Source: Beta vulgaris subsp. vulgaris
Taxonomy: Eukaryota > Streptophyta > Magnoliopsida > Caryophyllales > Amaranthaceae
Assembly (NCBI RefSeq): GCF_026745355.1
Contig: NC_079208.1
Location: forward strand, 47,445,577-47,509,576
DNA: 64,000 nucleotides
Direction: 5' to 3'
Position 1 is the stretch's first letter, and each line of letters opens with the position of its first letter. Both the position numbers and the translations under genes were made by a program. Of this stretch, positions 36,818 to 48,500 are shown piece after piece. The notes below the pieces were generated by a model that had not been told where the DNA came from, did not search any database, and was given only the letters and a program-made list of their open reading frames with translations.

Positions 36818-37834
36818 CTTTCTCTGTTACAAATTATTTGCAACACTTTTTATATTGAGATGTTCCAAATTATTTGCAACACTTTTTTTCTTTCCAGATT
36901 TAGTAAGTTTAGGAGGGTGAAAATATTTATATACCTTTACTTTATAAAAAACATTGATTACATAATCTAATCTAAAACAATTAAACTAATTAATTTTTCC
37001 CCACAACCCACAGCCATTATTTCACCCCCACCCCCACCCCCACAAAAACCAAACCCATTCCCACCACCCCCTTTCTCTCTCCTCCCTCACGCCATCTCTC
37101 TCTCCTTCATACCCTCGACACAACCTTCACGCCATTCTCTCTCATGCGACCACCAAACGAACGAACGAACACCCCCGACGAACGAATGACGTCGACCACC
37201 GCTGCGAACGAACTAACGAAGAAGACCTGACGAAGAAGAAGACCTGACGAAGAAGACGAAATGACGAAGAAGAAAACGAGCATGACCCATGTCCTCCTTT
37301 CTCTTTCGTTTGTTCTCCTTCCTTCTCTCTCCTTCAATCTCCTTCTTCTTCCTTCGTCTTTGATCTGTTTTTGGTTAAATCTGTAATTTGGTTAGATCTG
37401 TAATTTGGTTAGATCTTTTTATAAATTTTGTTAGGTTAGATCTGTTTTTTTTTAATTTGCTCACATACATCGTCAGAATATGAAGATCTATTTTTTTTTT
37501 GAATTTTTGTGGTTTTTGATGGTGTTGGCGGGGTGGTTCTAGTGGTGGTGTTGGCGGGGTGGGTGTGGTGGTGGTTCTAATGGTGGTCGCGTGATGGTTG
37601 TGGTGGTGGTGTTGGTAGGATGGTTGTGGCGGTGGTGTTGGCGAGGTGATTTAGGTGGTTCTGGTGGTGGCGGTGGTAGGATGGTGGCGGCTGGCGGTAG
37701 TAGGGTGGTGATCGAAATATTATTAGTTAGTTTAATTACATACCCCTTCCCTTTCCATCTAATTATATACTAAGAAAAATTGCCTCAAATCCCGCAATTG
37801 CAAAAGTGTTGCAAATAATTTGAAACGGAGGAAG
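36818..37834. mobile_element. Large mariner/Stowaway-like element, 1.0 kb
   Basis: The left end CTTTCTCTGTTACAAATTAT and the reversed right end CTTCCTCCGTTTCAAATTAT both continue TTGCAACACTTTT. TA lies on both sides. The left repeat is partly duplicated inward (GTTCCAAATTATTTGCAACA). The interior has GACGAAGAAG repeats and a GGTGGTGGT-rich stretch, but no transposase, so it is an unusually long non-autonomous member. Confidence 0.75.
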
Positions 37835-38331
37835 TATAATTTTTTCCATAAAGTTATGGTCACCATAACACCTTTTATTTTCTCCTAAATACTTGTACCC
37901 AACAACAATATAACAAGTAACTAAGAGCACCCTTACTCACAATTGAAAAATAAGATTTTTTTTTTTTTTGAATAGTAAAATTAATTCATTAATAAAAAGT
38001 CATACGACATCTACATAAGCAATCGAATCAAACAAATACATAAGTTGAATCAAACAATAATTTCCTTCATAAAAACTACGATCGTCAAACAAATCTTGCA
38101 ACGTGGAACATCTCCTGCTTATATCGCTGGAAAATACAGCCTTGTTGGAGAGACAATCTAACGATCCCTTTGTAGTCGTGAGGATGATTTCCGTCGGATT
38201 CTGACCGTATTTGAAAAATTGATAACCTTTGTGATTTCGCATAATTCTTCACTAACAAAATAATTTCACGGCAATCCATTAGATCTAGTATCCCGGATTG
38301 TAACCTGTAGAAATTCCCCCTTTAAAAGAGG

Positions 38332-38435
38332 AGAAAAACCCTGTCTTTCGAAGGAGGTCGAAAAACCTTGTCTTTCGAAGGAGATCGAAAAATCTTTTCT
38401 TACGAAGGAGATCGAAAACCCTTTCTTTCGAGGGA
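38332..38435. repeat. 27-bp tandem repeat, about four copies
   Basis: The unit resembles GTCTTTCGAAGGAGATCGAA plus AAACCTT. On the minus strand it reads as repeated FFDLLRKTR. It lies inside the element at 37921-39474. Confidence 0.8.
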
Positions 38436-38731
38436 GAAATCGTTATTGGAAACCTAAAAACAAATAAAAAAACAAAGGTGGGGGCTTTCCAATGGTAAAA
38501 ACCGATGGAAGCCCCTCTATAAATCAACAATGGAGGCTAGGGTTTTTGAAAGTAGAGAGGAGAGAGGGGAGAGAGAAAAAAAAAATTGAATAAGATCAAG
38601 TCATCAATCTTAAAAAAAAACATCTTAATGGTGATTGAGAATAAGACTGTGGGATGAGTGGAGATGATTGGGGAAAAAAAATGCATGGGGTGAGTGAAAA
38701 CTTGATCAGGCGTGGGAGTGGGACCCACAGC

Positions 38732-38888
38732 CAGATCTGACGAAAAATAATTTTTTTTGGCTTTCCCCAGCCAAAACACGTCGTTTTGGCTTGGGAAAAG
38801 CCAAAAAAATTAACTTTCGTCAGATTTCTAACTCGTGTGTCAGATTTTCGGACGCACGCATCAGAATTTGACACTTGTCAAATTCTGA
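38732..38888. repeat. Two consecutive long hairpins
   Basis: Positions 38732-38828 fold into a stem of about 45 bp. The inner arms are TTGGCTTTCCCCAGCCAAAA and TTTTGGCTTGGGAAAAGCCA, the loop is CACGTCG, and the outer arms are AGATCTGACGAAAA and TTTCGTCAGATTT. Positions 38861-38888 are a perfect 13-bp stem, TCAGAATTTGACA-CT-TGTCAAATTCTGA. The loops are small and the arms nearly perfect, so this could yield small RNAs if transcribed. More simply, it is a fold-back insertion in the element. Confidence 0.75.
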
Positions 38889-39667
38889 CAGGTGAGAGAA
38901 ATAATATAATTATAAATATTAAAGATGCAATATCTTAAAAAATACAAAGCGAAAAAAATAAAAAAATACCAATGACTCTATTTTTCAGAGATCTACAATT
39001 AGAGACCCATTTTGAATAATTTTTTTCTAGCTATTTACTAATTTTCTATAATTTTGCTTATTTTATATGAAATATCTTCCACTTTTACACTTAAAAAAAT
39101 AAACAATATTTTTGTGCATTTAATTTAGTTAATGCTAAAAACGCTAATTATGTATTTATAAATTAATTTTTTTATCAATTAGTAATGAATATTTAATATT
39201 ATTAAAAAGTAAATAATAAAAATATTGTATAGTGGTGATGGGGTAAAAAAAAAGTAGTTGAGTAGGTAAAAGTAGTTGGCATGATCTTTTCTTTTGTTTT
39301 TTTTTTTTTTTTTGAAGAGAACCCCACAGGGAAGCATGATCTTTTCTTTTGGTTCATTGTTAAAAAGATAGGTGGGAAAATATTGTGGAATGTTACTTTT
39401 TAGAGACAAAAAGTTAGAAAGAGAGTGAGATAATCTTTTTTTTTTTAAGATTGTGAGTAATGGTGCTCTTAAGATAAGGAAAGTAGTTAAATACTCCCTC
39501 CATTCTTAAAAACTGTGGCAAAAGCAAGTGTAGCAATCAAAAGACAAGGAGTAAATGGTCAAAGTTTATATTTCATTTGTCCTTATTATTTGTATCATAT
39601 TGACTTTTGAAACTATTCATTTAATATAGTTTAACTGAACTATGATAAGGAAAAATCTTCTTCCAAA

Positions 39668-39745
39668 GTACTAGTACCACCAGTGGGAATCGAACCCCTA
39701 ACCTTGACATTGGAAAATTATTTCCTTACCACTAAATCAAACTTA
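39668..39745 (-). other. tRNA-like relic (SINE head or degenerate tRNA)
   Basis: The minus strand has GATTTAGTGGTAAGG, which resembles an A box, and about 30 bases later GGGGTTCGATTCCCACTGG, a good B box and T-arm. The acceptor stem does not pair and no SINE borders were found. Confidence 0.4.
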
Positions 39746-40286
39746 ACTTGTGTATTGATAAACATAAATGAAACAACTACCAACATAGTTTTACATCAAA
39801 AAAATTAAAGCAGTATAAGTATAAATAAAGGCAATGCTATACTAGAAGTAAAAAGTATGTTCTGAAAAAGAATGACATCTAAAAAGAAAGAAAAAGGAGG
39901 ACAAAGGACTAGATATTGAAGTAGGGAAAAGAGGGATGCCTTTTGAGCCTATTGGGGTACTCCAGTCTCTACTTACAGGCTACAGGCAAAACGGCCGTGA
40001 TAGTCACAGGTCATAACTCATATGATAATAAATAGGGAAGCAAATTCTTCACCGAATTAGCTACGCTTGTGTAGTTGTGTCATCTGTGTGTAAATTGTTA
40101 ACTAGGCACGAGAATATGCAAGTATGCACCACCCATCCCCCCGCGGCCCCGCGCCTTTAACCTAGATTCTGAAGTAGTATTTGCACAAAAAAAAGCTGGT
40201 TGTGTAGTTATGTACTTGTGTTATTGTTGGCGTGAGAAACTGTAAACATTACGTTGCTGCCACATTTGTCACTCGGCTAGAGCAAT

Positions 40287-40545
40287 GACATTCCCATACC
40301 GGGTATGTGCCAATATCATGACATTTATGTAATTGTTATGACAAAAATAATATTAAAAATTTATAAATTTTTTGTTTTTCTTATTATTATTTTTTTGGGG
40401 ATTGTTAGTTGAAATCTTATATCATATCATAACAATATCTTATCATATCAGTTAGCTATTAAATCATATCTGAGCTACATCCAATCATATTAATTATCTG
40501 GTATGGGAAAAGTTTCCCCATACCAGATATGGGAGTATACTTTCT
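40287..40545. repeat. Inverted-repeat element with CCCATACCGGGTATG ends
   Basis: The left end has CCCATACCGGGTATGTGCC. The right end has GGTATGGGAAAAGTTTCCCC and then CATACCAGATATGGG. The ends are themselves palindromic. A related word recurs at 52112. Non-coding. Confidence 0.5.
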
Positions 40546-40739
40546 CCACTCGGCTACGTGACCTCCTAGGTGACTCAATTCTTTTTGAACCCCATTTTTC
40601 TTTTATACTCATTATACTTTTGTTATAATAGCACATCGGTTTTTTTAGATGTAATATTTGACTTTTTTAATTCACTAATCAAAAAACAAATGTTACATTT
40701 TAAAGAATAGGTGAAGTATATGTATAAGTACAAGATATT

Positions 40740-41119
40740 GGCCTTGTTTGGTAATTGGCGGTTGGCTGTTGGCTGTTGGCTGTTGGCTGTTTCATGTGGC
40801 TAGTTTGACTGGCTGTTTATGTTGGTTGTTTGACTATTTTTATTTTATAAATATGTTTGGTAAAATTGTCTTTGGCTGTTGGCTGTTACACTATGAAATG
40901 ACCATTATGGGCATTGATTTTTTGCATCTAACTTATGCCATAAGGGTACATTTGTAATTTTATTATTAAAAAGCCAACAGCCAAGGAAGAAAAGCTACTT
41001 GGAGTAGCTTTTGGCTTTTGGCTGAAAAGCCACAAAACAAACATGATCTTTGGCTGTTTGATCAAACTAAAAAGCTAAAAGCCAAAAACCAAGCAAAAAG
41101 CCATTTACCAAATACCCCC
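40740..41119. mobile_element. MITE with GGCTGTT tandem repeats
   Basis: The left end GGCCTTGTTTGGTAATTGGC and the reversed right end GGGGGTATTTGGTAAATGGC are inverted repeats, each preceded by ATT. Four tandem TTGGCTG words follow the left end, and their complements (AAAAGCCAACAGCC) lie near the right end, so most of the 380 bp could fold back. Confidence 0.7.
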
Positions 41120-41589
41120 ATTGTATTCTGGTTACTTGAGTGTAGGTGTCATAGTCTTCCCGAGTCTATGAATTGTTGCAAAATGCTTGATTCTTAAAAA
41201 TTGGGCTAACATATGAAAAGTTTTATTAAGCTGAAATTTGATTATCTATATAAGAGATAAGGTTGATAAGGACCCCGATACAAAGTGAAATTAGCAAAGT
41301 ACATTCATTAGACTCATGGGATACAAAAATTAGCTAATTAGGAGTTAGTTTAGCCAAGTAGTCCTACTCATATTTTTTACTAGCTTTTTATGCACGCGAT
41401 GCGTGCGATGACATTTTTAGGCGTAATTATTACTAAGTAATAAACAAAAAGCAAATGCAATTTAGTATTTAAGTTCACATCCATTTTGTGAATAAGATTA
41501 TTTGAAATACAATCAAATAGTATCTAAAAACACTTTAATAAATAAGTATAAGTATTGAAATTGCATTTGTAACTACTTTTTTTTTTGAC

Positions 41590-43638
41590 ATTAACTAATT
41601 TTCTTGAAAATCCACGCACACTCATTAGCCCAGTCAACTTCAAATATGTAATCAACGGTGTGGAACTGATTAATATCCATGGTGTTACTTGGTGGATGTA
41701 AAAACCATGAGTATTCTTTGAATCCGAAAACTTTCATAACTTTGTTGAAAACTGCTGCTCTTCCATTAGGCTGCAATTAATAGAGATATTATTTTGTAGT
41801 TGTAAAACGATACGTAAAAAAAAGTTTGGAGTACTTGACAAACCTGTTGAAGTAGTGATTTGATTTCAGTCGGAGTACACCGCAACATGTGTTGAGTTAG
41901 GTCGTTCATCAATGTTACTCCCTTTTACCACTCTTGTCAGAAATAATGAGTCGAAGCATTAATCTGTCAACGGAAAAACACAATTAATAGAGATTTGTGA
42001 ATATTTGTAATATATGTAGATTAATGTTATAAAGTTTATACCTTGGAATAGTTGCAGCATTTGTTAGATTGCACCGTACACATTTATAGGCCGTTTGGGT
42101 GATGACAATTTTTCTTAGACAACGATTACATGCTTCGTAAATAATCTCATCAGGTTGTGACTCAATACGCCTCACATGAGCGACTAATCGACAATAATGA
42201 ACCTATCATAGAAAACAACAAATATTCGTTATTTTGTTTTGTATTGATAATTCCACTAATAAACAAATTGAAAAGGTTTATAGTTATTTACACTCGTTAT
42301 AGTAGGTAATTTAGATATCCGAGTACGAATGGCATTATAAACTACAATTGATCAATGCATTGCAAATGGACATGAGCGGAAAGCCGCAACCCGTTTCTGT
42401 GCCAGTTTCTCGGTGTCATACCTGAATTATAGTATGTGAGAATCAATTTGATATACATAATAAAGGTGCGTATACATTTTTTTTGATTAGTTGATTGGTG
42501 TGAAACTGAATGTTGCATACCATGCAGATAATAAACTGGTAAATTTGTTCTCTGTATTTAAGTATCAACTGTTGTAATAGCCGGTCGTAAGATATACCCC
42601 TGTTGACATAAATGATTCCAAAAATTAATCTTGGTCAACCATATACATATACAAATTTAAAAGTAATATCTTTGTTGTATGAAAAGGGATGTTATTCATA
42701 CCGTGGTAATTTTTCAGATGAAGCCCACATGCGACAACAATTGAATGTTGTTTCCCATAGTCAAATGGTCCATCTCCGAAGACATTAACATAATCATTCC
42801 AAACAGTTAATTTGATAATGATCCACCTGGAGAGAATAAAGTTAAAAAAAGCAATGCACTATAATAATAAATTGTGATATTAAATAAAGAATGTGCACGT
42901 ACGTGTTATCCATTATTGCAACATCTCTTTTGAAAGAGTTGTTTCCAACCGGTTGAATCGGTGATACATCAAGGAGTATTCCAACGACATCTGAGAAACG
43001 TTCACCATGCATTAAATATGTGTTTTCGTAGTGACAACATGTATATGTTTGGAAATAAATAGACTTTACCGAATAATTTGTCACTGCAATCAACATGACG
43101 CCATATATGAGATAACGACACTCTCTTGCAAAAAAAAGTGGGCATTGCAAGGTCATCTTCATCTTCAAGAATGACATAAGATGCATCAGTCAATAACATC
43201 TGTCTGGAATCGTCAACAATGTCATTTGTGTAGTCAGCAGGCACTATCTGTACAGATTGGAGCACATAGATGTAGCCTGCTTGAAATCTCCCAAGAAATC
43301 TCTCAATATGAGGGGACAATACAGTAACTGTATGCCATCACCCTATAAAAGCAATAATGATAATAATTATTATGGGTGTAATAATGGAAAGAAAATTTCC
43401 CAATATAATAAGAGTTATTTATAATATTTACCTCACTATCCACAAAAAGCATTTTCCAAATTTGTTTGCAAGCTCCACGATGTGTGAAGGTGAAGATGTC
43501 AAAATTATGAACCAATCGTGCTCGCACATCATATTTTCGTACTCCGCAAGGAAATAAATGAGCAAAGGGTGTACAATGATATTCCATCCTAACAATGACC
43601 ACAATTACATACAAATATATATAAAACATCACTTTCAA
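41590..43638 (-). pseudogene. Helitron RPA1-like single-strand DNA-binding protein
   Basis: Exon-like pieces on the minus strand resemble the 70-kDa RPA subunit. About 43580-43432 reads VRARLVHNFDIFTFTHRGAC and KQIWKMLFVDSE. About 43310-43100 reads ERFLGRFQAGYIYVLQSVQI and VPADYTND. About 43010-42902 reads RFSDVVGILLDVSPIQPVGN and FKRDVAIMDNT, OB-fold style. About 42835-42705 reads WIIIKLTVWNDYVNVFGDGP, bounded by good splice sites. At 42172-42045 is a C4 zinc finger, CNRCLRKI with YKCVRC. One frameshift near 43300 and uncertain later exons suggest it is broken. Confidence 0.7.
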
Positions 43639-43773
43639 TTGATACTGTTAAATCAAAAACATCGCGTGCATTAAAACCATGTGTAAACTACATACTATCA
43701 GAAAGTATAATTCATAACATTTATTAAATTTCGTTCAAATATGGTAATAAGTAATATATAAATGTAAGATACA

Positions 43774-46700
43774 CTATGTAGGAAGTAACAAAACTTCCTT
43801 GTACACAATATTTTTTGTGAACACTCCTTCCTTTCCTCTAATCTTTCCATTGTCGACAGTAATCTTTGTCGTGTTCTCGGAAATTCCACGCGAAAGTGCA
43901 ACATACAACTGCCCATGGCTAAATACATGATCAGGAAGATATATCCCAACATGTGGGATGGTTTGCCCTTGAGACTTGTTTATAGTTAAACCAAAACTCA
44001 ACTTTACAGGGAATTGCTTTCTGACCATCTCAAAAGGTAACCTAATATCTTCAGCAGTTTTCAACGGAATTCTTGAAGATATTTCCCTTATTGTTATATA
44101 ATAAACTCAGCATCGATGAAATGATCCTTTAGCGAATGGCAAAGTAGTCGTGTTCCATTACAAAGACCATTTTTAGGATCGATATTCCTGAGAAGCATTA
44201 GAGGAACGCCAGGTTTCAGTTTGAGCACATGTGGAGGCAGTCCTGACGCGACAATTGAATTTAGGAACTCTTGTTGATACAGGTTTCTTGTATCATCAGG
44301 CACTGAATCAAATAATGTAGTATGTTCGTCCTTCTCCGAGAAATCGTTCGATAACCTTGTCATTGATTCTATCAGCATTTTCGTTCAATGGAGTGATGAT
44401 TGCTCTTTCAACCATAAAATTTCCATCACCGATGTGTTCATTTAGATTGGGGAAAATTTGATCAATCAACCCATCAATCGAGGTCTTCAGCAACAGTAGG
44501 GATAACCATGTTACTCGGCAATTTTATCATATCATCTGAAATGGTAGGTTCATCGCCATTTCCAATAGAGAGTAAGAAATTAGCGAATCCATTGTCATGT
44601 CTAGATCTCATGTTTTCTCTCAATTGCAGAACCGAAATATGGTTCCATAGTGGAGACCTTATCAAGGATGCATCAATCATTTGAGCTCTTGTTCCATTTC
44701 TCACAACAGGTAGAACTTGCCTGAAATCCCCACCAAACACAATTATTTTTCCCCCAAATGGCAAGTCATTTCCCATTAAATCCTTAAGTGAACGATCAAC
44801 TGCTTCAAACTGATACCTATGTGTCATTGGTGCCTCATCCCATATAATAACTGAAGAATGTTTTAAAAGAATGCCGGTTTTTGAACCCTTTGTAAAGGTG
44901 CATGACGATGAGCTATCTGGTTTTAATGGTAGTTGAAAAGTTGAGTGTGAAGTTCTCCCTTGGTGCAACAATGTGGCAGCAATTCCAGAAGTTGCTGTTG
45001 GGATAGCTATCTCACCTCTACCTTTTATAGTAGCTAATATAGCTCGATACAGATATGTTTTTCCAGTACCACCGGGACCATCAACAAAGAAAGCACCACC
45101 ATTTTTTAAAGTGATAGCATTCATCACTGTGTCATATGCATGTCGTTGATCAGCATTCAACTTACCTATGCACTCGGTATCCTCAGTAGGAACTGGCACT
45201 GAGAAATACTCCTCCATCACTTCAGATAACTCGTCAATATTTTCCACAGATTCTGGTAAATTTGGCAATTCATTGTAGTCTGATATTGTTTTCCTGAGCG
45301 GTCGTAATAAGCGATCCAAGTCTTTAAGAAGCTTGTAAGTTAGAATTTCATTGTTGTTTGCCGTTGTCGAAGACGGATAATCCTCAACCAAGTGTGGGAA
45401 GAACTCATCCCATAGTGCACGTAACCCAGATGGTTGACAATATATTAAGATAGTTGCAAATAATCGTCTCAGTGCCGACGACATTCTTACCTGACATGCT
45501 TCTCTAAGACATTGACGTATGCTTTCATCATTCTCAATAAGACCTAAGGACTCAGCTGCAGCTCTAAAGGTAGGGTGGGGTATCCCATTGACAGTCCTTA
45601 AATGATCATATGATTGGGGCCCTTTGACATGGTTTAGTAACATTCTTAGGTAAAACCTTTCAACATCCAGAGGCGAAGCTACATACAATCGACCAATTAC
45701 TCTCTGCATGGTTTTCCTTCGGCGCCACTCTCGCGTGGAATTAATCCATCTATATTTTTCTGGAAATTCTCTATATAAGTAATTTCTGGCTTCAGGATCT
45801 ACTGAATTCATCTTGAAAAACTCAGTCAACATTGTTTTGGAGTTCCTTGGGTCAGCCAAAATGCTTTCGATAGGCTGGTTTCCTTCGAATCTAACTTGGT
45901 GCATGTTTGGCAAGTGAACTTGCAGACGGGTTCATCCGAGTCATTGGAAATTTGTAAAATTTCCACATAGCTTCAAGTGCACAAATCCATCTTGCATACG
46001 AATGCAATCTCATCCCCTTTATGAACTTCCATGGAAACTCTATCAGAACCCTTATGGATGTATTTGTATAAATATTTGACACACTTAATGCTGCTGCATA
46101 TCTCTACATTAATGTGACAATCATACTTATTCAACAACCACGGGTTATATGGAACTACCCACCGATTATCTACAGTTACTCGTGAATTCTCACGTAATAG
46201 TACAGGTGGAGCATCTTGACGCCGACGGTAGATGGGATATGAGTCATTTCCTTGCTTTGTACAATTAGAGAATGACTTAGGAAACCCCTTCTTACAACTC
46301 CCTTGTTCATGCATGGTGAACGTGGATTCTGGACACCACATGGGTTGTGAATCATGTGTTTAAGAATCCTTTTATGGAGCTCTGGTTCTTGTTGTTGGTC
46401 AGGAATTTCTGCTCTCACTATTTTATCGTAATCATCAGGAGTGGCAAGCTTGTCACTTTGGTCAAGAATTAGTAACATATGAACATGTGGAAGCCCTCGT
46501 TTTTGGAATTCAATCACATATACATAAGCAACTACCTTCCCAGAACATTCCTTTCTAACACATCCTTTTTTAACTCCTCGAGTCTGGCATGAAATACCCT
46601 TGTTAGCAAGTCTGGACGATCATGAGGTTGTTGGCCAGGTAGTAATTCTGCTACTATTTCTGACCACGACGGATTGCACGTCATAGTAAGGAATATGTCT

Positions 46701-46816
46701 GGCTTGCCAAATTTGTGCACCAAAGCCATTGCATCTTGGTATCGTTGATGCATATCTCGCGGACTCCCAACATTCACACACACTCTCCCTCCAACTAACT
46801 CACACCATACATCCAT
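43774..46816 (-). pseudogene. Helitron Rep-helicase (RepHel), multiply frameshifted
   Basis: The Rep part begins DMHQRYQDAMALVHKFGKPD and FLTMTCNPSW near 46740. The HUH nuclease motif follows in IEFQKRGLPHVHMLLILDQ (about 46480), then NRWVVPYNPWLLNKYDCHIN. The PIF1-type helicase occupies 45913-44474 (479 residues), with Walker A FFVDGPGGTGKTYLYRAI, Walker B VIIWDEAPM, IIVFGGDFRQVLPVV and, after further shifts, LTINKSQGQTIPHVGIYL and LYVALSRG. I count at least six frame breaks (near 46530, 46335, 46010, 45925, 44487 and 44335). The N-terminal part of Rep upstream of 46816 is missing, replaced by unrelated sequence. No full-length protein is possible from this copy. Confidence 0.9.
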
Positions 46817-47029
46817 CTCTATGGGAATGGTGATAGAGAAAAATTTTCATTCACCGACTCCCATTCACCGACTCCCAACTCAACAATAACAACAACAAAA
46901 ATAAAGAACTCTTCTTTCTTCTCCTTTCCTCACCCTCACCTCACCCACCCTCATCACTCTCACTTCTTTCCACTTTCCACCATTTTCATTCACCTCTCAT
47001 TTTCTCTCTCTCCTCTTTCTTTTTAATTC

Positions 47030-47266
47030 ATGGGAAGTCGTACCCAATCTCACAAGCTCAGCAATGGGATCTACGTTACGGGCCGGCCCGATTCCCAACC
47101 CAAAGAACGCCCACCAACAATGACTGCTCGTGTCGTACCCTACACTGGTGGCGACATCAAGAAATCCGGCGAACTCGGCAAGATGTTCGACCTCACCACC
47201 ACCACTACCCAGCTCATCAAATCAACTATTTCAAGTATTAAGCATGCAACAGTAGATTTTATCTGA
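47030..47266 (+). pseudogene. Captured 5' fragment of an At1g16860-like membrane-protein gene
   Basis: The ORF reads MGSRTQSHKLSNGIYVTGRP, then KERPPTMTARVVPYTGGDIK, then KSGELGKMFDL, and then unrelated residues to a stop (78 in all). Plant proteins of the Arabidopsis At1g16860 type start MGSR.PSHQLSNGLYVSGRP and continue PYTGGDIKKSGELGKMFD, so the first 55 residues match closely. The large remainder with membrane segments is absent. A CT-rich leader (46.88-47.03 kb) looks like its native 5' UTR. It lies head-to-head with the truncated Rep start on the other strand. Confidence 0.8.
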
Positions 47267-47269
47267 AGG

Positions 47270-48500
47270 AAAGGTAATTCGCCAGAAAATGTAATGTTTG
47301 TTTTAATCCGAAAATTATAAATCAATGTTTCCAAAATATAATCCGAATAGTAAAAATCTTTTTCATTTTTTTCCCCTTGCCTAACATATAAATTATGATT
47401 TCACAAACTTAAATTTGAAATTTTCTGTCAGAGTTTGAAATTGGATTTTTTTTGAAATTAAAAAAATCGTTACTTTTATTTTTTTTTCTGATTTAACATG
47501 AAAATGAATTAAAGTTAAATTGTATAAAAGACCTTTTTTTTTTCTGAAAATGGTGCTTAATTTCACTATTTTTTTTTTAAATAACAAAAATCTAGAATTT
47601 TATACTTTTATCATGTACTCAAAAATTACACTTAAATCTAGAAAATTGTACTTTTATCATGAACATTTTATTTTCTGAAATCTAGAAATTAAAGGTGAGT
47701 TTTCGGGCTCCTCCCTCGCTAAACTCATTGTTTTAAATCAAACTCATAAATATATTTTAAATCTAGAAAATTATACTTTTAACATGAAATAACAAAAATC
47801 GGTGTTTTTTTTTTTTGAAATAACAAAAATCGTTGTTTTTTTTTTTAAATAACAAAAATCGTTAATTTCAGTGATTTAACATGTTTTTTTTTGTTTTTGA
47901 AATAACAAAAAATCTATACTTTTATCTTGGTGCTTAAGTTCACTGTTAATGTAATTTTTTATCCGAAATTTGATTTTTGCAAAAGTCGTTGGCGAATTTT
48001 TTTTATTATCACCCTTTTATCTTGGTGCTTAATTTCACTGTTAATGTAATTCCACTGTTAGTAATAATTACGCCTAAAATTGCTATTTTTTTTCAACTAA
48101 TTTGAAATAAATTGCAAGATTGAAAGAATTGTGTACCTTTTTGGAAGATTGAAAATCGTCAATGGTCAAATGCGCGATATTCCCGGTGAAATTTATGTTT
48201 TTTTGCAATTGTTTGTGTATTGTTGTGTTTGTGTATAGGTATTGAATTTTGCGAGTTTTTGAGAACAATTGTAAGTGTTGATTGTGAATGTTTTTTTATG
48301 TATTGAGACTACTGTAAGTGATTTGTGAGTTAATTTTGTGAGTTTTTTAGAACAGTGATTTGTATGTTAATTTTTATTTTTTTTTGTAAAGTTCAGTGAT
48401 TTGTGAATTTCTTCTAACGTGATTTTCTCATTTATATCCTGATATAAGTGATTTGTGAGTGATTTAAGTGATTTGCTTAATTTTTGTAAAGTTTGATTTG
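47270..48500. other. T-rich non-coding sequence, probably Helitron interior
   Basis: Many poly(T) tracts and repeated words (AACAAAAATCGTT, GTAATTCCACTGTTA, GTGATTTGTGAG). No ORF with recognisable similarity. Confidence 0.5.

Larger units (their letters stand above)
37921..39474. mobile_element. 1.55-kb inverted-repeat element, Harbinger-like ends
   Basis: The left end is TAAGAGCACCCTTACTCACA and the reversed right end is TTAAGAGCACCATTACTCAC. If the element starts at GAGCACC the flanks are TAA and TTA, as in PIF/Harbinger elements. Inside, the minus strand at 38000-38280 has overlapping ORFs (GQNPTEIILTTTKGSLDCLS, RRCSTLQDLFDDRSFYEGNY) that look like a decayed protein I do not recognise. 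The element also holds a 27-bp tandem repeat and two strong hairpins. Confidence 0.65.

Noticed and set aside
39668..39745. Functional tRNA gene
   Set aside because: The B box is good, but the acceptor arms do not pair and there is no convincing anticodon loop. Treated as a relic.
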